Positions 1-5,669 of a stretch of 8,854 nt of DNA are shown one piece after another. Made by a program: the position numbers and the translations under genes. The DNA is from JBAYVY01 sp041674345 (GTDB lineage: Bacteria > Planctomycetota > Phycisphaerae > Phycisphaerales > Zrk34): positions 1 through 8,854 of the forward strand of contig JBAYVY010000139.1 of the NCBI GenBank assembly GCA_041674345.1, in the 5' to 3' direction. How positions within the stretch are numbered: the first letter of the stretch is position 1; each line of letters begins with the position of its first letter. Below the pieces are notes generated by a model. That model was not told where the DNA came from. It saw only the letters and a program-made list of their open reading frames with translations, and searched no databases.

Positions 1-3
1 CAA

Positions 4-381
4 TTAGACACGACGTTTCTTGCGGGGACGGCAACCGTTGTGGGGGACGGCGGTGACGTCTTCGATGGCGGTGATCTTCAAGCCGGAGGCCTGGAGGGCG
101 GTGACGGCTGACTCGCGGCCGGGGCCGGGGCCTTTGACCTTGACTTCGACCTCGCTCATGCCGACTTTGCGTGCCTTGGCGGCGACGTTTTCGGCGGCGC
201 GGGTCGCGGCGAAGGGAGTCGATTTGCGGGCGCCCTTGAAGCCGACTGTGCCGGCCGAGTCCCAAGCGATGGTTTCACCGTTGACATCGGTGATGGTCAC
301 CTGTGTGTTGTTGAAGGTCGCCTTGATGTGGGCAACGCCACGGGTCACGTTCTTACGAATCTTTTTGGCTTTTTTCGCCAT
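4..381 (-). CDS. rpsK: 30S ribosomal protein S11
   Basis: S11 sits on the platform of the 30S subunit, contacts 16S rRNA and helps shape the mRNA exit region near the Shine-Dalgarno duplex. The 125-residue product is close to the usual 125-130. It has the expected basic N-terminus (MAKKAKKIRKNV), the core segment HIKATFNNTQVTITD at about residues 18-32, and the family C-terminal block ending VPHNGCRPRKKRRV. The ATG at 381 is preceded by GAGG with a 6-base gap, a clear ribosome binding site. It is the last gene in the window; its TAA is three bases from the edge. In most bacteria rpsD and rpoA follow, which cannot be checked here. It is 131 bases from rpsM, a wide spacer for these two genes. 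Confidence 0.98.
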   Translation of the reverse strand: MAKKAKKIRKNVTRGVAHIKATFNNTQVTITDVNGETIAWDSAGTVGFKGARKSTPFAATRAAENVAAKARKVGMSEVEVKVKGPGPGRESAVTALQASGLKITAIEDVTAVPHNGCRPRKKRRV

Positions 382-512
382 GTTTCACCTCGAAGCTGCG
401 AGCGCTACGCGGGGCATTGGTTTGCGGGGGTAGCTCACTTCGGTTGGAGGAAAGGGGGACGCTGCGCGTCACCCGCTAAACGCGAACGCGATGAATCGCG
501 TCGCCCGATCAA
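382..512 (-). other. rpsM-rpsK spacer with palindromic sequence
   Basis: This 131-base spacer holds no gene. Three inverted repeats can be seen: acgcgat/atcgcgt at 486-492 and 495-501 with only two bases between; gacgc/gcgtc at 458-462 and 466-470, extendable by ggg/ccc after one mismatch; and an imperfect pair, 392-408 with 430-441 (gaag/cttc, gagc/gctc, tac/gta). The base of the last one touches the GAGG ribosome binding site of rpsK (388-391). None is followed by a T-run in the transcript direction, so none looks like a terminator. Whether these structures form in RNA is not known. Confidence 0.5.
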
Positions 513-893
513 TTATTTCGCCTTGACGCCCTTCTTGCCGGCGACGGTCTTCTTGCGTCCCTTGCGAGTGCGGGCGTTGGTGCGAGTGCGCTGGCCTCGT
601 GTGGGCAGGCCGCGCCGGTGGCGATCGCCGCGGTAGCAGCGGATGTCGCGCAGGCGTGCGATGTTCTGTCCGGTCTGCCGGCGAAGCGCGCCTTCGACGA
701 CGTAGTTGTTGTCGATCAGGTGGGTGATCTTGGCCGATTCATCTTCGGTCAGCGAGTTGGCCTTGCGCTGGCCGTCCACGCCGACTTCGGCACAAATGGC
801 GTCGGCGAACTTGGGGCCGATGCCGAAGATGTACCGCAGGGCGATGCGGATCGGTTTGGCGTCCGGGATGTCAACACCAGAGATACGAGGCAT
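513..893 (-). CDS. rpsM: 30S ribosomal protein S13
   Basis: S13 lies in the head of the 30S subunit, contacts the P-site tRNA through its basic tail and forms an intersubunit bridge with L5. The 126-residue product begins MPRISGVDIPDAKPI, has the helix-hairpin-helix segment (YIFGIGPKFADAI, about residues 21-33), and carries the family block RGDRHRRGLPTRGQRT followed by TNARTRKG. The basic C-terminus (KGRKKTVAGKKGVKAK) is slightly longer than usual. The frame stays open upstream to 965, but residues encoded there come from repeat DNA. The ATG at 893 gives the conserved N-terminus and has AGGAG (901-905) seven bases before it. That ribosome binding site lies in the conserved flank of a repeat element (see 898-985). 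Confidence 0.97.
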   Translation of the reverse strand: MPRISGVDIPDAKPIRIALRYIFGIGPKFADAICAEVGVDGQRKANSLTEDESAKITHLIDNNYVVEGALRRQTGQNIARLRDIRCYRGDRHRRGLPTRGQRTRTNARTRKGRKKTVAGKKGVKAK

Positions 894-897
894 ATGA

Positions 898-985
898 ATG
901 CTCCTGATGCGCTTTGCGGGGTGCGGGATGCGGGATGCGGGGAGGGTTCTGTACGCGAACCGCATCCCGCAAACCGCACAGCGCC
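898..985 (-). repeat. Heptamer-period inverted repeat, copy 1
   Basis: On the plus strand four tandem 7-base units of form NTGCGGG fill 914-941 (ttgcggg, gtgcggg, atgcggg, atgcggg). The opposite arm is four 7-base units of the complementary type at 957-984 (gaaccgc, atcccgc, aaaccgc, acagcgc). Bases 915-933 and 960-978 pair in 17 of 19 positions, so the element could form a long stem with a loop of about 26 bases. The 18-base flank at 898-915 matches 14 of 18 bases of the flank of the copy in the rplN-rplX spacer (8078-8095), which shows that the two are copies of one element and not chance simple repeats. It fills nearly all of the rpmJ-rpsM spacer. Confidence 0.85.
918..946 (+). other. Possible G-quadruplex motif on the plus strand
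   Basis: Five runs of three or more G (918-921, 925-927, 932-934, 939-942, 944-946) are separated by 1-4 bases, which fits the G3+N1-7 rule for intramolecular quadruplexes. It is on the non-coding (template) strand for the operon, so it could form in DNA but not in the operon mRNA. It is a by-product of the heptamer repeat; function is not shown. Confidence 0.45.
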
Positions 986-986
986 T

Positions 987-1100
987 TTATCCTTGGCGCT
1001 GTTTGTGCTTGGGGTTTTTGCAGATGATTCGGACGACGCCCTTGCGGCGAACGACCTTGCAATTCTCACAAATACGTTTCACACTCGATCTTACTTTCAT
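987..1100 (-). CDS. rpmJ: 50S ribosomal protein L36 (zinc-ribbon form)
   Basis: L36 is the smallest large-subunit protein and binds 23S rRNA through a zinc ribbon. The gene was read by hand: it encodes MKVRSSVKRICENCKVVRR and continues KGVVRIICKNPKHKQRQG, 37 residues in all, the usual length. The four zinc ligands are present as C11, C14, C27 and H32, so this is the zinc-binding (C+) form. The ATG at 1100 is preceded by AAGG with a gap of about 6 bases. It lies 35 bases after infA and 93 bases before rpsM, the standard position at the spc/alpha junction. Confidence 0.97.
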   Translation of the reverse strand: MKVRSSVKRICENCKVVRRKGVVRIICKNPKHKQRQG

Positions 1101-1119
1101 AACGCACCTTCAGATGCCA

Positions 1120-1133
1120 AGCCGCAAGCGGCT
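1120..1133 (-). promoter_or_regulatory. Small hairpin with CUUG tetraloop after infA
   Basis: In the transcript, AGCCG and CGGCT flank CUUG directly after the infA stop codon. A CUUG loop closed by a G-C pair is a known stable tetraloop. There is no U-tract after it, so it is not an intrinsic terminator. It could protect an RNA end or separate infA from rpmJ translation; this is inference. Confidence 0.4.
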
Positions 1134-1135
1134 GT

Positions 1136-1351
1136 TTAGTGGCGGTAGGTAATGCGACCTTTGGTCAGGTCATAGGGGCTGATCTCGACGGTCACTTTGT
1201 CGCCTGGCACGATACGAATGTAGTGCATTCGCATGCGCCCGGCCAGATGTCCCAGCACCTCGTGTCCGTTTTCCAGCCGAATCTTGAACATCGCGTTCGG
1301 CAAGGTGTCGGTCACTTCGCCTTCAATCTGTATTTTGTCCTCTTTGGCCAT
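1136..1351 (-). CDS. infA: Translation initiation factor IF-1
   Basis: IF-1 binds the A site of the 30S subunit during initiation and aids IF-2 and IF-3. The 71-residue product is a single OB-fold (S1-like) domain of normal length, with family blocks MAKEDKIQIEGEVTDTLPNA, FKIRLENGHEVLGHLAGRMR and the end segment VEISPYDLTKGRITYRH. The ATG at 1351 is the only sensible start. The ribosome binding site is poor (AGG only about 3 bases before the ATG). Its position between map and rpmJ matches the arrangement in Firmicutes and many other phyla. Confidence 0.98.
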   Translation of the reverse strand: MAKEDKIQIEGEVTDTLPNAMFKIRLENGHEVLGHLAGRMRMHYIRIVPGDKVTVEISPYDLTKGRITYRH

Positions 1352-1441
1352 ACACCTGCTGTTCTGTCAATTCGATCAATCGTTCAGTCGCGTTCCGCCG
1401 GGGGCGTGGACGCATTGGCTCGCTTATCTACTTCCGGGGGC

Positions 1442-2218
1442 TTACTTCGTCAGCACGTCGCAGCCGGTTTCGGTCACGGCGACGGTATGTTCGTAATGCG
1501 CGGCGGGCTTTCCGTCAGCCGTCACGACCGTCCACTGGTCGCTCGATACTTTCACCGCGTCGGAGCCGAGACAGCACATCGGTTCGACGGCCAGCACCAG
1601 TCCGGGACGCAATTCGATGTCGCCGCGGAGCAATTCGCGGCTGACATAGTTGGGCACCTTCGGCTCCTCATGCATTTGGGTGCCGATGCCGTGCCCGACG
1701 AACTCCCGCACAATGCCAAGCCCGGCGGACCGGGCGTAATTTTCCATCCGTCGGGCGATGGCGCTCCATCGCAGGCCGGGGCGGATATTTTCAATAGCGA
1801 TCGTCAGAACGTGCTCGGTCGCCTCGCACATTTTGCGGACGGCCGGATCGACGTTTCCGACGAGAATGGTCGTCGCCGCGTCGCCGCACCATCCGTCGAT
1901 TTTCACGCCGAAATCGACACTGACGATGTCGCCGTCCCGGATCATCCGCTTGTCGCTGGGGATGCCGTGGACGACCTGGTCATTCACCGAGATGCAGGCA
2001 CAGGCGGGGAAACCTTCGCCGGGGCGGTAGGTGGGGTAGTTTTTGAACAACCCCAAACCGCCCGATTCGCGGACAACCTGTTCCGCGACGTCGTTGATTT
2101 CAGCGGTGGTCACGCCTGGCTTGCACATCGCCCGGCAGTTTTCCAGCGCCTTGCGTACCCACCGACCGGCGATGCGCATTTTTTCGATCTGCTCCGCTGT
2201 CTTGTAACTGATCGTCAT
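1442..2218 (-). CDS. map: Methionine aminopeptidase, type I
   Basis: This cytosolic metalloenzyme removes the initiator methionine from nascent proteins whose second residue is small. The 258-residue product has the usual type Ia length and no N-terminal zinc-finger extension. All five metal ligands are visible: D102 (VDFG), D113 (GDAATT), H176 (VGHGIGT), E212 (AVEPM) and E243 (HYEHT). The conserved histidines H84 (VVHGIP) and H183 (MHEEP) are also present. Two ATGs, at 2224 and 2218, compete. I chose 2218 because an AGG lies 8 bases before it and only 2 before the other, and because MTISYKTAEQIEKMR then aligns with family N-termini. It follows secY by 159 bases without the intervening adk common elsewhere. 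Confidence 0.97.
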   Translation of the reverse strand: MTISYKTAEQIEKMRIAGRWVRKALENCRAMCKPGVTTAEINDVAEQVVRESGGLGLFKNYPTYRPGEGFPACACISVNDQVVHGIPSDKRMIRDGDIVSVDFGVKIDGWCGDAATTILVGNVDPAVRKMCEATEHVLTIAIENIRPGLRWSAIARRMENYARSAGLGIVREFVGHGIGTQMHEEPKVPNYVSRELLRGDIELRPGLVLAVEPMCCLGSDAVKVSSDQWTVVTADGKPAAHYEHTVAVTETGCDVLTK

Positions 2219-2310
2219 GTTCATCGCCTGCGGGCCGCTCTCGTATCCAGCACCGCGTCAACATGCGGCGCTCTTTCCCGCCCAAACAGCCGGACGGGGG
2301 GGAATCCCAT

Positions 2311-2340
2311 AATTTACCAAAAAAACGCCGAATCCGCCAA
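2311..2340 (-). promoter_or_regulatory. Possible promoter ahead of map
   Basis: Read on the minus strand, TTGGCG (2335-2340) and TAAATT (2311-2316) are 18 bases apart, similar to a sigma-70 -35/-10 pair. They sit in an unusually AT-rich patch with a T7 run, about 90 bases before the map start. It would let map-infA-rpmJ-rpsM-rpsK be transcribed separately from secY. The match is loose and such pairs occur by chance; the call is tentative. Confidence 0.25.
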
Positions 2341-2342
2341 CT

Positions 2343-2377
2343 CTTTTTCCCTCTCCCTTTTAGGGAGAGGGAAAAAG
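2343..2377 (-). repeat. CCCTCTCCC-type hairpin after secY
   Basis: A perfect 16-base inverted repeat (2343-2358 with 2362-2377, arm ctttttccctctccct) has a 3-base loop and abuts the secY stop codon at 2378. Although it sits where a terminator might, the 3' arm ends in A-rich, not T-rich, sequence in the transcript, so a canonical intrinsic terminator is unlikely. It is the strongest of three related hairpins in this operon (others at 3804-3826 and 5639-5661). Confidence 0.85.
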
Positions 2378-3781
2378 TCAGCCCCGCGGTCCTCGGATGC
2401 GCGGGCCTTTGCCGCCTCCGCCGGTGGCAAGGAAGCCCTGGTAATTCCGCATCAGCAGGTTCGCCTCGATGCGTTGCACAAAATCGAGAATCACGCTCAC
2501 CGAAATCAGCAGCGCCGTGCCGCCGAGGAAGCTGGTCACCATCATGTCCATGCCCAGCGCCGAGTGGATCACACTGGGGATCACCGCGATGATCGCCAGG
2601 AACCCGGCCCCGACGTAGGTGATGCGTTCCATCACCCGTTCGAGATATTCAGCGGTGCGCGGACCGGGGCGCAGGCCGGGAATGAAGCTGCCGTGATCGC
2701 GGAGATTGATGGAAATGTCGCGCGGCTGAAACTGGACGGTCGTCCAGAAATAGGCGAAGAAGTAGATCATCGCGATGTAGAGGAATTCGTAGAGGAACTT
2801 GCCGGTCTGGACCTCATCGGAGAGGAACCCGGAGATTTTGCCCATCACGCCGGTGTGGAACGTTTGCCCCATCCAGCGGAAGACGATGTTCGGGATGATG
2901 AGCAGGGAACTGGCGAAGATGATCGGCATGACGCCGCCGTGGTTCACACGCAGAGGCAGATACGATTTCTGACCGCCGTAAACGCGCCGGCCCCGTGTGT
3001 GCTTGGCCTGCTGCACGGGGATGCGGCGCTGGCCCTGCGTAATCATCACGCAACCGGCCACCACGAAGATGAACGATGCGATCAGGAACGCCAGTTTCAT
3101 CGGGCCGATCTTGTTGTCTCCGCCTTCGGTGGCGCTGAAGACCAGGTTGGGCCAGATGCCCGTCTGAATCGCGTGGGGGATGCGGGCGATGATCCCGGCG
3201 GTGATGATGAGCGAGGCGCCGTTGCCGATGCCGTACTTGTCCACTTGTTCGCCAAGCCACATCAAAAACACCGTGCCGGCGGTCAGGCCGACCAGGCCCG
3301 ACACCCAGAACAGAATCGTACCCCGCCACGCGGCATAGACCAGCGGCGGATTGGTGTTCTGCATGGTGCTCAGCCACACGAACGCCTGAATGATGCACAG
3401 TCCGACCGTGGCGTAACGGGTGTATTCCTGAATCTTCTGCTGGCCCGCGGGGCCTTCCTTTTGAAGGGCCGAAAGGGAAGGCAGAACCGTGGCGAGCAAT
3501 TGGAAGATGATCGCCGCGGAGATATAAGGCATGATGCCCAGACCGAACAGCGTGGATTGGCCGAGGTTGCCACCGGTGAAAATACTGATGAACTGCGCGA
3601 GCTGGCCGGCGGCGCTGCCCTGCTGGATCGCCTTTTCAAAAAAATCCTTCAGCGCGGCCTGGTTCACGCCGGGCAGCGGAATCCAGAACCCGATGCGATA
3701 GATCACCAACATGCCCAGGGTGAACAGCACCTTGTTGCGCAGGTCGGGAATCTTGAAGATATTGAAAAATGCTTTGAGCAT
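2378..3781 (-). CDS. secY: Preprotein translocase subunit SecY
   Basis: SecY is the channel of the SecYEG complex in the inner membrane, moving unfolded proteins out of, or into, the membrane with SecA or the ribosome. The 467-residue product fits the ten-helix SecY family. The first family signature lies around residues 77-96 (TLFGLGIMPYISAAIIFQLL) and the second around 174-195, including YGIGNGASLII. The cytosolic loop carries GQRRIPVQQAK (250-260) and then YLPLRVNHGGVMPIIFASSLL; the large C5 loop has FIPGLRPGPRTAEYLERV (366-383). The end, IEANLLMRNYQGFL, is typical, followed by a Gly/Arg-rich tail of about 17 residues (ATGGGGKGPRIRGPRG). The ATG at 3781 has only a weak AGGGA site. It lies 51 bases after rplO, which is the usual neighbour. 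Confidence 0.98.
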   Translation of the reverse strand: MLKAFFNIFKIPDLRNKVLFTLGMLVIYRIGFWIPLPGVNQAALKDFFEKAIQQGSAAGQLAQFISIFTGGNLGQSTLFGLGIMPYISAAIIFQLLATVLPSLSALQKEGPAGQQKIQEYTRYATVGLCIIQAFVWLSTMQNTNPPLVYAAWRGTILFWVSGLVGLTAGTVFLMWLGEQVDKYGIGNGASLIITAGIIARIPHAIQTGIWPNLVFSATEGGDNKIGPMKLAFLIASFIFVVAGCVMITQGQRRIPVQQAKHTRGRRVYGGQKSYLPLRVNHGGVMPIIFASSLLIIPNIVFRWMGQTFHTGVMGKISGFLSDEVQTGKFLYEFLYIAMIYFFAYFWTTVQFQPRDISINLRDHGSFIPGLRPGPRTAEYLERVMERITYVGAGFLAIIAVIPSVIHSALGMDMMVTSFLGGTALLISVSVILDFVQRIEANLLMRNYQGFLATGGGGKGPRIRGPRG

Positions 3782-3803
3782 GTCACCGTTCCCTGTGTCT
3801 TTC

Positions 3804-3826
3804 CCCTCTCCCTCTTGGGGAGAGGG
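3804..3826 (-). repeat. CCCTCTCCC-type hairpin between rplO and secY
   Basis: Arms ccctctccc (3804-3812) and gggagaggg (3818-3826) pair perfectly over 9 bases around a 5-base loop. It fills much of the 51-base rplO-secY spacer. It lacks a downstream T-run in the transcript. It shares its core with the hairpin after secY. Confidence 0.8.
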
Positions 3827-3832
3827 AGTTTA

Positions 3833-4288
3833 TCACGCCGCGACATTCGCCGATCCGCCGGCCTTCTCGATCTTCTCCTTGGCGCTGGCGCTGAACTTCG
3901 CCGCCGTCACCGTCAGTTTTTTCGTCAACGCGCCCTCGGCCAGAACCTTCAAAGGCAACGCCTTGGGGATCAGATGCTTGGCCGCGAGTTTCTCAGCGGT
4001 CACTTCCTCGCCCGATGCGAAGTTCGCCTCCAGCACCTTCAGGTTCACCACCGCGAACAGTTTGCGGAACAGGAAGTTCGAGAACCCGCGTTTGGCGATT
4101 CGGCGGTAATACGGCCGCTGTCCGCCTTCATACAACGCAGGCACCGAACCGCTAAAGCCCGAACGCGAACCGGCACCCTTGTGCCCGCGACCCGACGTCT
4201 TGCCCGTGCCCGAACCAGGCCCGCGCCCCAGACGCTTGCGCGACTTGTGCTTGCCGACCTGAACCGTGATTTCGTGAATCATTGCCAT
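3833..4288 (-). CDS. rplO: 50S ribosomal protein L15
   Basis: L15 is a late-assembly protein that threads a basic N-terminal extension into 23S rRNA. The 151-residue product has the typical Gly/Arg-rich start (KSRKRLGRGPGSGTGKTSGR then GHKGAGSRSG), the aromatic block GGQRPYYRRIAKRGF at about residues 55-69, and the C-terminal family segment around LKVLAEGALTKKLTV to the end. Three starts are possible (GTG 4291, ATG 4288, ATG 4282). ATG 4288 is best: GGAG lies 9 bases before it. It directly follows rpsE with no rpmD between them. Confidence 0.97.
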   Translation of the reverse strand: MAMIHEITVQVGKHKSRKRLGRGPGSGTGKTSGRGHKGAGSRSGFSGSVPALYEGGQRPYYRRIAKRGFSNFLFRKLFAVVNLKVLEANFASGEEVTAEKLAAKHLIPKALPLKVLAEGALTKKLTVTAAKFSASAKEKIEKAGGSANVAA

Positions 4289-4312
4289 CACTGATTACTC
4301 CGACCGAAATTA

Positions 4313-4391
4313 AACACCGAGGTCACAGAGAACACAGAGAAAACCCTGCCGATCCGTTTGCCTTTCCAATCTTCTCTGTGTCCGCTGTGTT
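4313..4391 (-). repeat. Hairpin with 9-base CACAGAGAA units between rpsE and rplO
   Basis: Arms at 4313-4332 and 4372-4391 pair in 17 of 20 positions. The left arm continues into a second unit, so cacagagaa occurs twice in tandem with a 9-base period (4324-4341). The loop is about 39 bases. It takes up most of the 126-base spacer where rpmD would normally be. Its unit length and sequence differ from the heptamer family. I have a general impression that CACAGAG repeats recur between genes in several GC-rich environmental phyla, but cannot confirm it here. Confidence 0.75.
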
Positions 4392-4414
4392 GAAAACCAT
4401 TTTAAAATAGCGTT

Positions 4415-5164
4415 TTACTGAACGCTCGTCGCTTCACCAGCGCCGGTTGCTGTCGCGGTTGTTTCCACTGCGGCGACTTCGCCGCCCTCCTCACGCCGGC
4501 CCCGACCGCCGCGACCGCCGCGACCGCCGCCGCCCTTGCCGCCGCGACCGCCCTTGCCCGACTTCTGACCCACCGTGTTCACCGGGGCCTTGGCCTTCGT
4601 GTGATCGCTGCTGGTCGATACCGGGGCGTACTTCTCACCGGTTTCGATCTTTTCATCGACGATGGTCTTGTCGATCTGGACGCCGCGAAGATCGGCGATC
4701 TGGACGCGGGTTTCCAACGCCATCAGACCTTCCATCGTCGCCTTGGCCAGGTTCTTCTTGTTGGTCGAACCGTAGGCCTTGCTCAGACAGTCACGCACAC
4801 CGGCCAGTTCCAGCACGGCGCGAACCGTGCCGCCCGCGATGACGCCGGTGCCCGGTGACGCGGGGATCAGCCGAATCTTCGACGCCAGGAAGCGGCCGGT
4901 GATTTCATGCGGAAGCGTGCCGCGGTTGAGCGCGACGCGCTTCAGCTTTTTCTTGGCTTCCTTCTGCGCCTTTTCGATCGCGGCGGGCACGCCCGGCGCT
5001 TTGCCGTAGCCCAGCCCGACGCTGCCGTGACGGTCGCCCACGGCGACCAACGCGCCGAAGCTGAATCGACGACCGCCCTTGACGGTCGCCGCCGTGCGAT
5101 AGACGGCGATGGTGGTGGACTCCAGTGTCCCCTGCTGTGTATCTTCGAGAATTTCAGGTGCCAT
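4415..5164 (-). CDS. rpsE: 30S ribosomal protein S5 with long Gly/Arg-rich C-terminal tail
   Basis: S5 lies at the 30S solvent side near the mRNA entry and affects decoding fidelity. The product has 249 residues against a usual 165-175. The core is normal: the N-terminal dsRNA-binding-like domain starts with KGGRRFSFGALVAVGDRHGS (29-48) and continues GLGYGKAPGVP; the second domain holds PASPGTGVIAGGTVRAVLEL (101-120) and YGSTNKKNLAKATMEGL. The core ends near residue 160. The extra 89 residues comprise a charged linker, an RGG-like block at about 201-223 (GKGGRGGKGGGGRGG), an acidic stretch REEGGE and an Ala/Thr-rich end. The frame is open upstream to a GTG at 5200, but ATG 5164 starts closer to the conserved core. 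Only a minimal GAG lies 7 bases ahead of it. Confidence 0.96.
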   Translation of the reverse strand: MAPEILEDTQQGTLESTTIAVYRTAATVKGGRRFSFGALVAVGDRHGSVGLGYGKAPGVPAAIEKAQKEAKKKLKRVALNRGTLPHEITGRFLASKIRLIPASPGTGVIAGGTVRAVLELAGVRDCLSKAYGSTNKKNLAKATMEGLMALETRVQIADLRGVQIDKTIVDEKIETGEKYAPVSTSSDHTKAKAPVNTVGQKSGKGGRGGKGGGGRGGRGGRGRREEGGEVAAVETTATATGAGEATSVQ

Positions 5165-5173
5165 AGTCGGTCT

Positions 5174-5223
5174 CGGTTTGCGGTTTGCGGTTGGAGCCAC
5201 GGTTTTAACTGCAAACCGCGAAC
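5174..5223 (-). repeat. Heptamer-period inverted repeat, copy 3 (rpsE-rplR)
   Basis: On the plus strand the 7-base unit cggtttg occurs twice in tandem (5174-5187) with a degenerate third unit to 5194. The opposite arm gcaaaccg (5211-5218) is the exact complement of either unit plus one base. It lies just upstream of the rpsE start in a 105-base spacer. The remaining spacer (5224-5269) has no clear feature. Confidence 0.7.
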
Positions 5224-5269
5224 TTTAACCCAACCCGCTGTTTGGGGCCTTCACAGCCCGATTGCTCCG

Positions 5270-5620
5270 TTAAAATTTCAGTCCGGCTTCACGCGCCGCG
5301 TCCGCCAGTGCCTTCAGGCGTCCGTGATACTTGTATCCGTTGCGATCGAAAGCCACGGCTTCGACGCCCGCGGCCTTGGCCTTCTCGGCCAGCGAGGCGC
5401 CGACCTGTTTGGCCGTGACGATGGTGGCTTCCACGCCCAATTGCTTGGTGCTCGCAGCGGCAATCGTCTTGCCCGCCACGTCGTCGATCACTTGGGCGTA
5501 CAGATGTTTTTCGGAACGGAAGACGCTCAGCCGCGGACGGGCCGGCGTACCGAACACGTTCTTGCGAATGCCCCGCTTGCGGCGAAGCCGACGCGTATTT
5601 TTTCCAGCCACTGTGCTCAT
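5270..5620 (-). CDS. rplR: 50S ribosomal protein L18
   Basis: L18 binds 5S rRNA and helps attach it to the 50S central protuberance with L5. The 116-residue product has normal length. It has the basic N-terminus (NTRRLRRKRGIRKNVFGT), then RPRLSVFRSEKHLYAQVIDD at about residues 28-47, and the C-terminal block VAFDRNGYKYHGRLKALADA. The ATG at 5620 has TAGGAA about 8 bases before it. It follows rplF and precedes rpsE as in most bacteria. Confidence 0.97.
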   Translation of the reverse strand: MSTVAGKNTRRLRRKRGIRKNVFGTPARPRLSVFRSEKHLYAQVIDDVAGKTIAAASTKQLGVEATIVTAKQVGASLAEKAKAAGVEAVAFDRNGYKYHGRLKALADAAREAGLKF

Positions 5621-5638
5621 GTTCGTATTCCTATCTTC

Positions 5639-5661
5639 TCCCTCCCCCTCTGGGGGAGGGA
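5639..5661 (-). repeat. CCCTCCCCC-type hairpin between rplF and rplR
   Basis: Arms tccctccccc (5639-5648) and gggggaggga (5652-5661) pair perfectly over 10 bases with a 3-base loop. It fills most of the 49-base spacer and lies between the rplF stop and the rplR ribosome binding site. The sequence is a variant of the hairpins after rplO and secY. No T-run follows it in the transcript. Confidence 0.8.
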
Positions 5662-5669
5662 ATAAAACC

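Noticed and set aside
894..965. N-terminal extension of S13 (and similar at 8056-8139 for L24 and 6748-6819 for S8)
   Set aside because: The extra residues are translations of repeat DNA. The S13 and L24 extensions even share the pattern PHPAKRI because the repeats are copies. Family N-termini and ribosome binding sites favour the inner ATG codons.
914..984. CRISPR array
   Set aside because: Units are 7 bases with no spacers of even length and no cas genes are near.
618..1139. Plus-strand open frames over rpsM, the repeat and rpmJ
   Set aside because: They cross two conserved genes and a repeat, have no ribosome binding site or family resemblance, and are shadow frames.
1352..1441. A separate promoter before infA (TTGACA-like hexamer at about 1363-1368)
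   Set aside because: A matching -10 would fall inside infA, so it cannot drive the gene from its start. The rest of the spacer has no clear feature.
2343..2377. Intrinsic terminator after secY
   Set aside because: The stem is strong, but the transcript after it has A-rich and mixed sequence and no U-run. The downstream genes map to rpsK continue in the same direction.
1139..4294. 1051-codon open frame on the plus strand, antisense to infA, map, secY and rplO
   Set aside because: Its whole length lies opposite well-conserved genes. Its product is a His/Asp/Glu/Arg/Ala-rich composition typical of reverse-strand reading of GC-rich codons, and no domain is recognisable. The length is unusual, but high GC at third positions makes stops rare on the opposite strand.
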